A DNA stretch of 64,000 nucleotides, from the NCBI GenBank assembly GCA_964595485.1, contig CAZQQN010000007.1, forward strand, positions 1-64,000, written 5' to 3'. Below, one piece after another: positions 18,501-26,416 of this stretch. A program made the position numbers and the translations under genes. This DNA comes from CAZQQN01 sp964595485 (GTDB taxonomy: Bacteria > Bacteroidota > Bacteroidia > CAILMK01 > CAYYUA01). Below the pieces are notes generated by a model that worked only from the letters and a program-made list of their open reading frames with translations, searched no databases and was not told the DNA's origin. How positions within the stretch are numbered: the first letter of the stretch is position 1; each line of letters opens with the position of its first letter.

Positions 18501-19047
18501 GCAAGGGTATTTTGTAAATATCAAACTTATAAAAATCGGCTTGTTTTTGCTGCCTGTTTTATTTTTAGGCTGCCAGCGCGCAGCAGATTTTGACGATGAG
18601 CCTTCTATAACCCTTGAGGAAGTTCAAAAACACAACAATGACTCCATTACATTAACAATTGGTTATCTTGATGGCGATGGCGATTTAGGGCTTGGACCGG
18701 AGCATGATGAGCCTCCGTATGACTCTGGTAAATATTCGAATAACCTGATAGTGAAACATTTTGAGAAGTTCGATGGTGCTTTTCACCAAACTACAAAAGA
18801 TCCTTATCCGCCCCAGGATGATACGATCAGATATACTTTTCGGTTTGAAAATTTGACACCTGAAGGAGATAGTAAAGCCATTAAGGGAGAAATGGATATC
18901 ACGTTAAGTGATCAATTAAGGGTTTTCACAAAAAATTTTCCGGAAAGAACCTATGGCGGTGAGATAATGTTTCGGGTATTTATTTATGACAGGGCTCTGA
19001 ATAAAAGTAACGAGGTCTCAACCGAGCCGATCCCTTTTAATAAATAA
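18499..19047 (+). CDS. Conserved lipoprotein with DGDGDLG motif
   Basis: A 182-residue lipoprotein: hydrophobic segment LFLLPVLFL followed by the lipobox FLGC. The mature part contains GYLDGDGDLGLGPEHDEPP, an acidic loop that could bind calcium, and beta-rich segments ending IYDRALNKSNEVSTEPI. It resembles Bacteroidota lipoproteins of unknown function. The only ATG overlaps the start codon of the divergent acyltransferase gene. It is 9 nt from pyrF and likely cotranscribed with it. Confidence 0.72.
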   Translation: MQGYFVNIKLIKIGLFLLPVLFLGCQRAADFDDEPSITLEEVQKHNNDSITLTIGYLDGDGDLGLGPEHDEPPYDSGKYSNNLIVKHFEKFDGAFHQTTKDPYPPQDDTIRYTFRFENLTPEGDSKAIKGEMDITLSDQLRVFTKNFPERTYGGEIMFRVFIYDRALNKSNEVSTEPIPFNK

Positions 19048-19056
19048 TGATCTCCA

Positions 19057-19881
19057 ATGGATAGATCAGCCCTGAAAAATGCCATTGAACATAAGAAAAG
19101 CTTTTTATGTGTTGGGCTGGACCCTGATTTAAATAAAATACCTGCACACCTTTGGAATGAACCTAATCCCGTTTTAACTTTCAATAAGGCTATCATTGAT
19201 GCTACAGCAGATTATGCTGTTGCTTACAAGCCCAACTTGGCTTTTTATGAAGCTTTGGGTAGCCAGGGTTGGGAAATTCTAAAAGCTACCCTGGAATATA
19301 TTCCCAAAAGTATGCTTACCATTGCTGATGCTAAGCGTGGGGATATTGGAAATACTGCTCATCAGTATGCGAGTGCTTTGTTTAAGGAAATGAACTTTGA
19401 TGCGGTCACGCTTTCCCCCTATATGGGTAGGGATTCAATTGAGCCTTTCCTGGCTTATGAAGGTAAATGGGCAATTATTCTGGCCTTGACTTCAAACCCT
19501 GGAGCCAAAGATTTTCAAAATTTGGAATCAGATGGCATGGCCCTTTATGAGCATATCATCAGTAAGGCGTTGGATTGGGGAACTTCAGATCAGATTATGT
19601 TTGTGATAGGTCGTACAGAACCTCAATACCTTCAAACCGTAAGAAAACATTGCCCAATGCACTTCTTACTTGTTCCCGGGATAGGTAAGCAAGGCGGCGA
19701 CCTGGATAAAGTGGCTACTTACGCCTTAAACGATGATTACGGTTTATTGGTAAATGTTGGACGTTCAATTCTTTATGCCAGCCCTAATAAAGATTTTGAC
19801 TATGAAGCCGGGCGCGTAGCTGCCCAATTTCAGAAGACTATGCAGCCATGGTTATCGGCTTATTCAGATAAAGGTGACTAA
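19057..19881 (+). CDS. pyrF: Orotidine 5'-phosphate decarboxylase (type 2)
   Basis: Last step of UMP synthesis: decarboxylates orotidine monophosphate to UMP. The 274-residue length and the motif DAKRGDIGNT (residues 91-100, catalytic Asp-Lys-Asp set) identify the longer type 2 subfamily. Other family motifs are CVGLDPDLNKIP near the N-terminus, YKPNLAFYE, and GIGKQGGDL in the phosphate-binding region. It follows a lipoprotein gene closely. Other pyrimidine genes are not in the window. Confidence 0.96.
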   Translation: MDRSALKNAIEHKKSFLCVGLDPDLNKIPAHLWNEPNPVLTFNKAIIDATADYAVAYKPNLAFYEALGSQGWEILKATLEYIPKSMLTIADAKRGDIGNTAHQYASALFKEMNFDAVTLSPYMGRDSIEPFLAYEGKWAIILALTSNPGAKDFQNLESDGMALYEHIISKALDWGTSDQIMFVIGRTEPQYLQTVRKHCPMHFLLVPGIGKQGGDLDKVATYALNDDYGLLVNVGRSILYASPNKDFDYEAGRVAAQFQKTMQPWLSAYSDKGD

Positions 19882-20066
19882 CGTTATTGCTATCACTCAA
19901 GCAAAAACGATAAAAAGGATTCTAAAGAATTTGTTCACTATTAGGGGATAATGAAATGCATAACTTGTTTGCACTAAGTTGGCAATACAGAAACTTAAAG
20001 GTTCGATATCCGTGGAGCTTTCTCATTGAAGAAAGGTAAGAGAAACCAAACACTTATCATTGCTTT

Positions 20067-20423
20067 TCATCGAGCCATTCTCTCCCCTTCTTTGGCTGAT
20101 ATTCTTTCTATTACAGATTGTTGCATAGAAAGCATGACTTTGGGGTTATGCGTGTAGTATTTGAAACTTTTTTGGAATTTTTCAACCGAGACACCGTGGT
20201 AATTCAAAACTTCCCTGTAATAGGCTCTGGCATAACGTTTCGCAGAGTCATTCTTAAAAGATTGAACAGAGATTGCACCCTCAGCAATTTCAATGTCGGC
20301 TAAGACTTTCTCCATTTTTTTGGGCTCTAATATGGCATTGGGATTGTCAGCAAAGCGTCTGGGACCTGATCGGCAGCTTAGAAGCATTACCAAAATTAAA
20401 AATACGGGAAACAATCGCCTCAT
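20067..20423 (-). CDS. DUF4296-type lipoprotein
   Basis: A 118-residue lipoprotein with signal MRRLFPVFLILVMLLSC. The mature part is helical and charged, with KKMEKVLADIEIAEGAI and FQKSFKYYTHNPKVM, which match the DUF4296 family of Bacteroidota lipoproteins of unknown function. It stands alone, convergent with pyrF across a 185-nt gap without a visible terminator. Confidence 0.8.
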   Translation of the reverse strand: MRRLFPVFLILVMLLSCRSGPRRFADNPNAILEPKKMEKVLADIEIAEGAISVQSFKNDSAKRYARAYYREVLNYHGVSVEKFQKSFKYYTHNPKVMLSMQQSVIERISAKEGERMAR

Positions 20424-20714
20424 GAGAAGAATTAAAAAGTGATTTTGGATAGCGATCTTATACTTTTTTCAAGTTTATCTTCTAAAACAATAGCTTTTTG
20501 GTTAATTACGAACCCTTATTTGACAGAGCTGGCAAAAAATTATTTATGAAAATTCAGGTTGACTAAACATTGGGTTTTTTGAAATGTCAAATAATAATCC
20601 AAAATTTAATGCCTTCTAACTGTATTTCCTTAATGTTTATTAAAATTGAGGTGAAAAATTTTAATGCATTGTTTGTGCCAAACTGATATTGATTAAATCA
20701 ACGTTTAAACCTGT

Positions 20715-21389
20715 ATGGTTAAAAAAGCTAATTACCTTGCGCTAAAATCTATTACTGATGCCAATAACGTTAAGCTGGCGGCTGTATCCAAAACCCACGA
20801 TGTAAAGACCATAAAACAAGTTTATGACCTTGGACAGCGTATTTTTGCAGAAAATAAAGCTCAGGAGCTCAGTGAAAAGCAGCCAGAATTGCCCAATGAC
20901 ATTGAATGGCACTTTGTTGGGCATTTACAGCGAAATAAGGTTAAGTATATAGCACCTTTTGTAAACCTTATTCATTCATTTGATAGCTTCAAGTTAGTTA
21001 AAGAAATTGACAAAGAAGCAGCCAAAAACAATCGTGTTATAAATGGTTTGCTGCAAATTCATATTTCACAGGATGAATCAAAGTATGGCTTCTCATACGA
21101 GCAAGCGAAGGAGTTTTTAGATACGAAAGCTTTATGGGATCTCAATAATATCCGCATAAGTGGGCTAATGGGCATTGCTACATTAACCGAAGACAAGTCC
21201 CTTATAAGGAAAGAGTTTCAGGAACTGAAAGCTTTTTATGATGAATTGAAGGTTAACTATTTCCAGGAAGCTTCTCATTTTAAAGAAGTTTCGATGGGAA
21301 TGACAAGCGATTATGACATTGCAATGGAAGAGGGAAGTACCATTATTCGGGTTGGTTCCTACATATTTGGGGAACGTAATTATGGTTAA
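20715..21389 (+). CDS. YggS-family PLP homeostasis protein
   Basis: A 224-residue PLP-binding protein of the YggS/PLPBP family, which has the fold of alanine racemase but acts in vitamin B6 homeostasis. The PLP lysine is in AAVSKTHD near residue 25. Other family motifs are FAENKAQEL, EWHFVGHLQRNKVKY, LQIHISQDESKYGF and SMGMTSDYDIAMEEGSTIIRVG cut here into SMGMTSDYDIAMEEG and TIIRVGSYIFG. The upstream 291 nt are AT-rich with no gene. Confidence 0.94.
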   Translation: MVKKANYLALKSITDANNVKLAAVSKTHDVKTIKQVYDLGQRIFAENKAQELSEKQPELPNDIEWHFVGHLQRNKVKYIAPFVNLIHSFDSFKLVKEIDKEAAKNNRVINGLLQIHISQDESKYGFSYEQAKEFLDTKALWDLNNIRISGLMGIATLTEDKSLIRKEFQELKAFYDELKVNYFQEASHFKEVSMGMTSDYDIAMEEGSTIIRVGSYIFGERNYG

Positions 21390-21428
21390 TCAAAGCTGTA
21401 CTGCTACTCTGCTCGTTGTTCGCAAGAA

Positions 21429-22676
21429 TTAAGATAAAGGGCTAAGAAGTTTTTCATACCGCATTTGCTTGTATTCTTGCCAATTAAAGCTTCTTAGGAA
21501 AGTGTCAGCAGCCTTAGCACCCCTGATAAAGAGATCTTTTTTGTCTTCATTATTAATGTCAAAATCAAACCATATATGATCCCCGATGTCCACAGTCTGA
21601 ATTAGGTGCTCATATTCCCTGTGCTGGGCAAGAAACTCAAAATCATGGACTTGTCGCATGGCATTCACAAGGTTTCTCAGATAGCTTCTTAGATTACCGG
21701 AATATTGAGGGTTTTCGCGGCTTATACCTAATTTGACGCCAAAACTGGGCACTCTTGGTATCCCTTTTATGTGAAAGGCATCAATAGGAAAATTAGACAT
21801 GGTACCCCCATCTACAAATTGAACTTTATCCGGGATCGGCCCTTTATAGCTGACCATATTCTGCCAAATCTGCTTTGCTTTTTCCCCTTTGGGTAAATTA
21901 TTCACTTCATAGGGTTCAAATAAGAACGGAATAGACATGGAAGCGCGTACGTAATCAGCGGGGTTAACCTGCTCCGGTTCATTCCAGTAAAGCACATTCA
22001 TTTCCGGGAACTTAACCTTGGTTTGCGTAGTAAGGTCTGCTGCTATCATTACTACAGAGGTAGCCAGTCCCTCAATATCACGGCTCACATTTTCCCTCAT
22101 TTGGATGGTATCCGGTAGTTTAGATCGTTTGTTGAAAAGATCGGCAGTTGTCTTTATACCTTGGCGATCAAGTATATCGCTGAGCCAATTTTGGAAATTT
22201 TCCCCATTATTGATGCCCAAATTTTTATTCATGGCTGTTCTTAGCCTGAAGCCATTCCAAAGCACATGAAAAAATGATCTAACGCGGCCTTCTTTTCTAA
22301 TGATCGATTTCAGGATATTCTTGATGGTCTGATCATGACTGACAAAATCTAACAAATCTTTTCTGGCAAACTCGTGGATCAGGCGATCAGACTTGCATTC
22401 ATCAAAATCGCCTAAGCTGGCTAATAACAATGTATTGATGGCCCCAGCAGATGTCCCCGCTAAATTCAGGAAACGTAGCCCCATCTGCTCCAGCACATAA
22501 GAATAACCCACTAGAGCAAAACCCAAAACGCCACCACCTTCCTGAACAAGATCTACATACTGATGCCCCTGGTTATCAATAACGTCAGAAAAAGTTTTAT
22601 CCTGTATCCCGTCCTGTTTTAATTTTTGAATGATATCAATAATTTCCGGATGATGGGTGAAGTCTGTTCCCTCCAT
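21429..22676 (-). CDS. Patatin-like phospholipase
   Basis: A 415-residue patatin-family lipid acyl hydrolase with a Ser-Asp dyad. The oxyanion motif GGGVLG is at 47-52, the nucleophile motif GTSAG at 74-78 (Ser76), and the aspartate motif DGGTMSNFPID near residue 288. There is no signal peptide, so it is likely cytoplasmic or membrane-associated. Substrates in this family include phospholipids and triacylglycerols; none can be inferred here. It converges with the YggS gene with 39 nt between. Confidence 0.93.
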   Translation of the reverse strand: MEGTDFTHHPEIIDIIQKLKQDGIQDKTFSDVIDNQGHQYVDLVQEGGGVLGFALVGYSYVLEQMGLRFLNLAGTSAGAINTLLLASLGDFDECKSDRLIHEFARKDLLDFVSHDQTIKNILKSIIRKEGRVRSFFHVLWNGFRLRTAMNKNLGINNGENFQNWLSDILDRQGIKTTADLFNKRSKLPDTIQMRENVSRDIEGLATSVVMIAADLTTQTKVKFPEMNVLYWNEPEQVNPADYVRASMSIPFLFEPYEVNNLPKGEKAKQIWQNMVSYKGPIPDKVQFVDGGTMSNFPIDAFHIKGIPRVPSFGVKLGISRENPQYSGNLRSYLRNLVNAMRQVHDFEFLAQHREYEHLIQTVDIGDHIWFDFDINNEDKKDLFIRGAKAADTFLRSFNWQEYKQMRYEKLLSPLS

Positions 22677-22867
22677 ATAAAGTGTGGCTGAGTAAATTGA
22701 TTAAGGGGTGAAATTTAAAAATTTCTTCATATTTTTTGTTGGCCGTTAAGATCGCATGCTGTTTGATCTAAAAAAAATCTATTTTAGCCTTAAGGATGAT
22801 TACTTTCAAATAAGTCTTATCGGCTTGCCATTTTACCCAAGAGCAAGGGTTTTCTAACCCTATTTGC

Positions 22868-22875
22868 TACCTTTG
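22868..22875 (+). promoter_or_regulatory. Possible -7 promoter element of the SIR2-like gene
   Basis: TACCTTTG matches the Bacteroidota -7 consensus TAnnTTTG, 35 nt before the ATG at 22911. No good TTTG lies at the expected distance upstream, so support is partial. Confidence 0.35.
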
Positions 22876-22910
22876 ATGAGGATTTTAACTATTTAAGTCC
22901 ATTTTATCCT

Positions 22911-23894
22911 ATGGGAGCAACTAAAACGATCTATATACTTGGTTCTGGCTTTTCTAAGTCTTTTTCAGAGCAAATGCCTACCATGCATGACCTGACTCAA
23001 AGGCTTTTTAAGTTGGAAAATGAGGAATTCGGTAACCTTACCCGCTTTGTTCATAGCCTGTATGCCAAAAGTAATTATTTGGAAGAATTCCGTGATATAG
23101 AAAATATAGCCAACATCATTTTTTCAAAACGGATATTCAAGGATTTCGAGGAGCAGTTGGATTATGATAAACTGCGTTTTGAATTGATCAAGTTCATTTA
23201 CCACGAAATTAAAAACCAGGAATTAGACCTTTCAAAGGCTGAGACCTTGTATGCTTTTCTTTACCAATGTTCTTCTTTTATGGGAGAGGATGAGAACGTT
23301 ATTTTCAACTTCAATTATGATTTGATCATTGAATCATTGCTGAAACATAAAGCTTTAAAAACCCATGAACAGGTCCAGATCAAATACGGTCTTCAATTTG
23401 AGCGCTATGAACCTGAAACCATATCCAGCATTACCGAGAAGGAACGTCATTACTTAACAATGCTAAAGCTTCATGGGTCCTTTAATTGGTTCAGGGCGAA
23501 AGGCAGTGAAAGCAACGATATTAGGAACATTTATTTAGTCCATGAAGATGAAAGCAGTTTTTCCATCCATGCCAATGACATACCTACCTATATACCCATG
23601 ACAAATGTTAAGTCGCAATTTTTAACGGGGACACTTTACAATACCCTTTGGGCAAAGGCTATTGATTACCTGAACCATTGTGATAACATTGTATTGATCG
23701 GTTATGGTTTCCCCAGGACAGATTTGAATAACCTTGGGCTTTTACTTGATTACCGGAATAAAATTTCAGCAATCAATGTTCATCATCCGGATGAAAATGA
23801 GAAGGTGAAGCGTTTGAGGCAGATCTTTGGACAGGATACTGTCTGGAACATGGATGCCAAAAGCTTTATTTCAGAATATATCCTTAGTGGCTAA
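22911..23894 (+). CDS. SIR2-like domain protein, possible NAD-processing enzyme
   Basis: A 327-residue protein with the landmarks of the SIR2-like superfamily: the nucleotide-binding start YILGSGFSKSF (8-18), NFNYD (133-137), KLHGSFNWF (186-194) and IGYGFPRTD (263-271). Cytosolic, with no other domain. Relatives with this fold degrade NAD in anti-phage systems such as Thoeris and DSR, but many standalone members are uncharacterised, and this one sits among ordinary genes rather than in a defence island. The small DUF493 gene follows after 53 nt. Deacetylase activity is unlikely because the zinc-binding cysteines of true sirtuins are missing. Confidence 0.75.
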   Translation: MGATKTIYILGSGFSKSFSEQMPTMHDLTQRLFKLENEEFGNLTRFVHSLYAKSNYLEEFRDIENIANIIFSKRIFKDFEEQLDYDKLRFELIKFIYHEIKNQELDLSKAETLYAFLYQCSSFMGEDENVIFNFNYDLIIESLLKHKALKTHEQVQIKYGLQFERYEPETISSITEKERHYLTMLKLHGSFNWFRAKGSESNDIRNIYLVHEDESSFSIHANDIPTYIPMTNVKSQFLTGTLYNTLWAKAIDYLNHCDNIVLIGYGFPRTDLNNLGLLLDYRNKISAINVHHPDENEKVKRLRQIFGQDTVWNMDAKSFISEYILSG

Positions 23895-23947
23895 GAAGAT
23901 GGTTCAAACTATGTTTGGCTTATCGATGTTAGCAGAAGAAAATCCCT

Positions 23948-24214
23948 ATGAGTGAATCAGGTGATCCATACCAAAAGTTGAGGGAAAGGCTTCAGCAACA
24001 ACAGTGGCCCGGCGTTTTTATGTTTAAATTCATTGTTACACCCGAAAAAGTAGAATCAGTTAAACAAATTTTTGGGCCTGCTGAGATTAAAACACGTCAA
24101 TCACGAAATGGTAATTACGTCAGCATAACCGGTAAAGAAATGATGATGGACAGTGAAACGGTCATTGAGCGCTATAAAGAAGCGGCTAAAATTGAGGGTC
24201 TGATTGCATTGTAG
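23948..24214 (+). CDS. DUF493 (YbeD-like) family protein
   Basis: An 88-residue cytoplasmic protein of the DUF493/YbeD family, with WPGVFMFKFIVTP and the conserved SRNGNYVSIT followed by MDSETVIERYKEAAKIEG. Members have an ACT-like fold; the YbeD function is not established. It is the second gene after the SIR2-like gene and may share its mRNA. Confidence 0.88.
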   Translation: MSESGDPYQKLRERLQQQQWPGVFMFKFIVTPEKVESVKQIFGPAEIKTRQSRNGNYVSITGKEMMMDSETVIERYKEAAKIEGLIAL

Positions 24215-24533
24215 TAACCAGGTTACTATTAAGCAAGCCAACCAACTTGGGGAGTTGTTAACTTTTGATAAGGGAAGCCTTAATACGGGATAGGAAGGTA
24301 AAGAATAGCACAGGTTATTTAAACTTCATTTTTTGAATATTCCTGGATTATCCTATTGAAAAATGACATTCCCTTTTGCTTTTTTAGGTCCAAAATCACA
24401 TTTACCCTAATCACATCGTTTTGTTGGCTATTAAGTATGGCAATAACAGGTGCCGATTTCAAAATTGAATATTTTACCAGTCCGCTTATCGTGTTTAAAT
24501 TTGTTTTAATTAAACAAAAAAAATGATTAAACT
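24215..24533. other. Intergenic region without a convincing gene
   Basis: 319 nt of AT-rich sequence between the DUF493 gene and a small secreted protein. It holds a 56-codon open frame from a TTG at 24356 to a TGA at 24526 whose product is hydrophobic, but it has no ATG near its beginning and no recognisable feature. I see no strong hairpin or clear promoter. Confidence 0.5.
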
Positions 24534-24884
24534 ATGAAAAAATTAGCACTTTTAGTTACAATAATCTGTGTTAGTTCGCTTAACTTGAATGGGCAATCCC
24601 TTAACCTTCCGGAAGATCAAAAATCTGGTGAGTTTCTGATGGTCTCTGTTTTTATTGATTTTGGAGGAATTCATCATGATTCTCGGCTAATTATTTCAGA
24701 TGGTAAAGAGGAATTAAAGACAATGGAGTTAGAACAACCAAAAGCTCAAAACATGATCAAAAACCAAAAGAAAGCTACCAAAGTGGTGAATAAAGTTAAG
24801 TCAAATGGTTACGAATTGGAAGAAACTACAAGCAGTGGTTCAGACGGGATGTTTTTAAACAATTATATCTTCAAGAAAGAATGA
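24534..24884 (+). CDS. Small secreted protein, unknown function
   Basis: A 116-residue protein with a signal peptide (MKKLALLVTIICVSSLNLNG, likely cleaved before QSLNLP). The mature part is about 95 residues with FLMVSVFIDFGGIHHDSRL and a lysine-rich helix KNQKKATKVVNKVKSNG. No domain recognised. It is flanked by a minus-strand lipoprotein gene 77 nt downstream. Confidence 0.65.
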   Translation: MKKLALLVTIICVSSLNLNGQSLNLPEDQKSGEFLMVSVFIDFGGIHHDSRLIISDGKEELKTMELEQPKAQNMIKNQKKATKVVNKVKSNGYELEETTSSGSDGMFLNNYIFKKE

Positions 24885-24961
24885 ATAAGATTTTAATCAA
24901 AGCCCTATTCTAATATACAAGCATTTTCTATAAAACTTGGGAATAGCTCTTGATTTTCTTT

Positions 24962-25540
24962 TTAGGAAGTAGATTGATCAATAGAATGCGTGAATAATTT
25001 ATAAAGCGTTTCCTTTCGCTTCTGCCAATTTTTATCTCCCTTAAACTGAATGGTTAAGCCTTCTTTGGTGGTAAAATTGCCTTTTAATTTGTTCCCGCTT
25101 TTAAGCACCTTGAGAAATTCAGGGTAACGCATTTTGCAAGAATAACGATTGACCCATTCATCTTCATCTTTTTGTTTAATAAAGAATTGTTTGAAACTGT
25201 CTATATATATTTCTTTACTTGTTAATGAATCATTATCCTCAAGGCTTGGCTTCAAAACAAGCCTTTTTAAACTCTCAATGGGTTCAACGCCATTCAGGTA
25301 AAAATTCATACGAACATTGGGCGAATCAAGAGTGTCTGATGTGTTAATTGTAAAATCCGGCATAAATTCATAATCTACATCGTTTGTAACCGAAAACTCT
25401 GTAGTCTTTACGTAGTAAAGCTTACCATTCTTTTTAGTCCTGGTCTTTAAGTAATCGGAAGTTTGAACAGCGCAGCTGCTTATAATAAGTAGTAAAACAA
25501 GGAAAAGCATTGGAAAAGCACCACTATTGGTTGGTTTCAT
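24962..25540 (-). CDS. Lipoprotein, unknown function
   Basis: A 192-residue lipoprotein with hydrophobic core FPMLFLVLLLII and lipobox ISSC. The mature part is beta-rich and polar (FMPDFTINTSDTLDSPNVRM, GNFTTKEGLTIQFKGD), without a family I recognise. Monocistronic between a convergent small gene and the terminator of the TRL-like gene. Confidence 0.68.
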   Translation of the reverse strand: MKPTNSGAFPMLFLVLLLIISSCAVQTSDYLKTRTKKNGKLYYVKTTEFSVTNDVDYEFMPDFTINTSDTLDSPNVRMNFYLNGVEPIESLKRLVLKPSLEDNDSLTSKEIYIDSFKQFFIKQKDEDEWVNRYSCKMRYPEFLKVLKSGNKLKGNFTTKEGLTIQFKGDKNWQKRKETLYKLFTHSIDQSTS

Positions 25541-25671
25541 TTTAAACGGGATTTAAGGCTACTTTCACCAAAATTTTGGTTTGGCTTGGTCATTAGGTTT
25601 GACAGTAAGTATTTAAGTAGCAAAGGTAGGATAAATCTTTAGCCTGAAGAGAGGGCAAATGAAATTAAAAT

Positions 25672-25706
25672 ACCCCAAAAACTGCTTCTTTTACAGTTTT
25701 TGGGGT
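25672..25706 (-). terminator. Strong intrinsic terminator after the TRL-like gene
   Basis: Perfect 13-bp stem ACCCCAAAAACTG / CAGTTTTTGGGGT with a 9-nt loop. On the minus strand it is followed by a T-rich stretch, and it begins 8 nt after the stop of the TRL-like gene. Confidence 0.88.
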
Positions 25707-25713
25707 GAAATTT

Positions 25714-26058
25714 TTAATTACCATATACATAAATGGTATAAGAGGAATAAATTCCCAAAATACTGGTGGTTTCATAATCAACATGAGAAATTTCACTGAT
25801 TCCTGCTGAATTAGCAGCAGTGTTGATACTGGCATCACCAGTTGCAATTATTCCAAGAATGTTAGAGGCAGAGCCTTCACCTACTTTTGATCCAACATTA
25901 TTGGACGTTGCTGTTACGGGCCCTTTAACACCTGTATAAATTCCTGCTGGGGGGACAGGTGTATTCATGTTTCCCTGGAGAGCTACGCAACTTGTGAATG
26001 TGAAGGCAATTGCCAGTACTAATGCTAAGCCGGTAAGTTTTCTGATAATGTGTGCCAT
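25714..26058 (-). CDS. TRL-like small lipoprotein
   Basis: A 114-residue lipoprotein with signal peptide and lipobox FTSC. The rest is Gly/Ser/Ala-rich: PPAGIYTGVKGPVTATSN, GSASNILGIIATGDASI, AANSAGISEISHVDYE, SILGIYSSYTIYVYG. This layout matches the TRL (tRNA-associated locus) domain family, whose function is not known. No tRNA gene is near here. Well-defined promoter and terminator suggest an abundant monocistronic transcript. Confidence 0.85.
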   Translation of the reverse strand: MAHIIRKLTGLALVLAIAFTFTSCVALQGNMNTPVPPAGIYTGVKGPVTATSNNVGSKVGEGSASNILGIIATGDASINTAANSAGISEISHVDYETTSILGIYSSYTIYVYGN

Positions 26059-26088
26059 AATGCAAGGTTTTTATTTTACAATTCAAGG

Positions 26089-26119
26089 CAAATCTAAGAA
26101 GTTTTAGCATTTTTTAAAA
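26089..26119 (-). promoter_or_regulatory. Promoter of the TRL-like gene
   Basis: On the minus strand: TTTT, 19 nt, TAGATTTG. The -7 element fits the Bacteroidota consensus exactly and the -33 element differs at one base. It lies 31 nt upstream of the ATG. Confidence 0.5.
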
Positions 26120-26332
26120 TGTGTTTTATATAAAAGTGGTTTTTTTGGTATTAAATGAGAGAAATTGCTTTTTCTACACGTTGTAAGTTAGCAATTGCAT
26201 CGGAATATTTTATAAGAAAGTTGGGCAACTTGTGTAAATTTGGTCAATAAATGTTTCATAAAATCAATTAATTGCGCGTATGCATGAATTTTTTACCAGT
26301 TAGTGGCTTTTAAGAGATCACTCAAAAACGCT

Positions 26333-26383
26333 TCTGACTTGTCAAACTGTCAGACTCTTAATTGGCAAGGTTGTTGACCAATT
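26333..26383. promoter_or_regulatory. Two inverted repeats upstream of htpG
   Basis: The 358-nt gap 26059-26416 holds the TRL promoter and this site. TCTGAC, 10 nt, GTCAGA (26333-26354) is followed by AATTGG, 12 nt, CCAATT (26360-26383), ending 33 nt before the htpG ATG. They are candidates for heat-shock or stress control; which protein binds is unknown. Confidence 0.4.
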
Positions 26384-26416
26384 GGAAAGAAACCGTCAAA
26401 AAATTAGACAAAAACT

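Noticed and set aside
24356..24526. 56-codon open frame starting at TTG with a hydrophobic product
   Set aside because: No ATG near its start, no signal or domain, and it ends 8 nt before a real gene; likely chance in AT-rich DNA.
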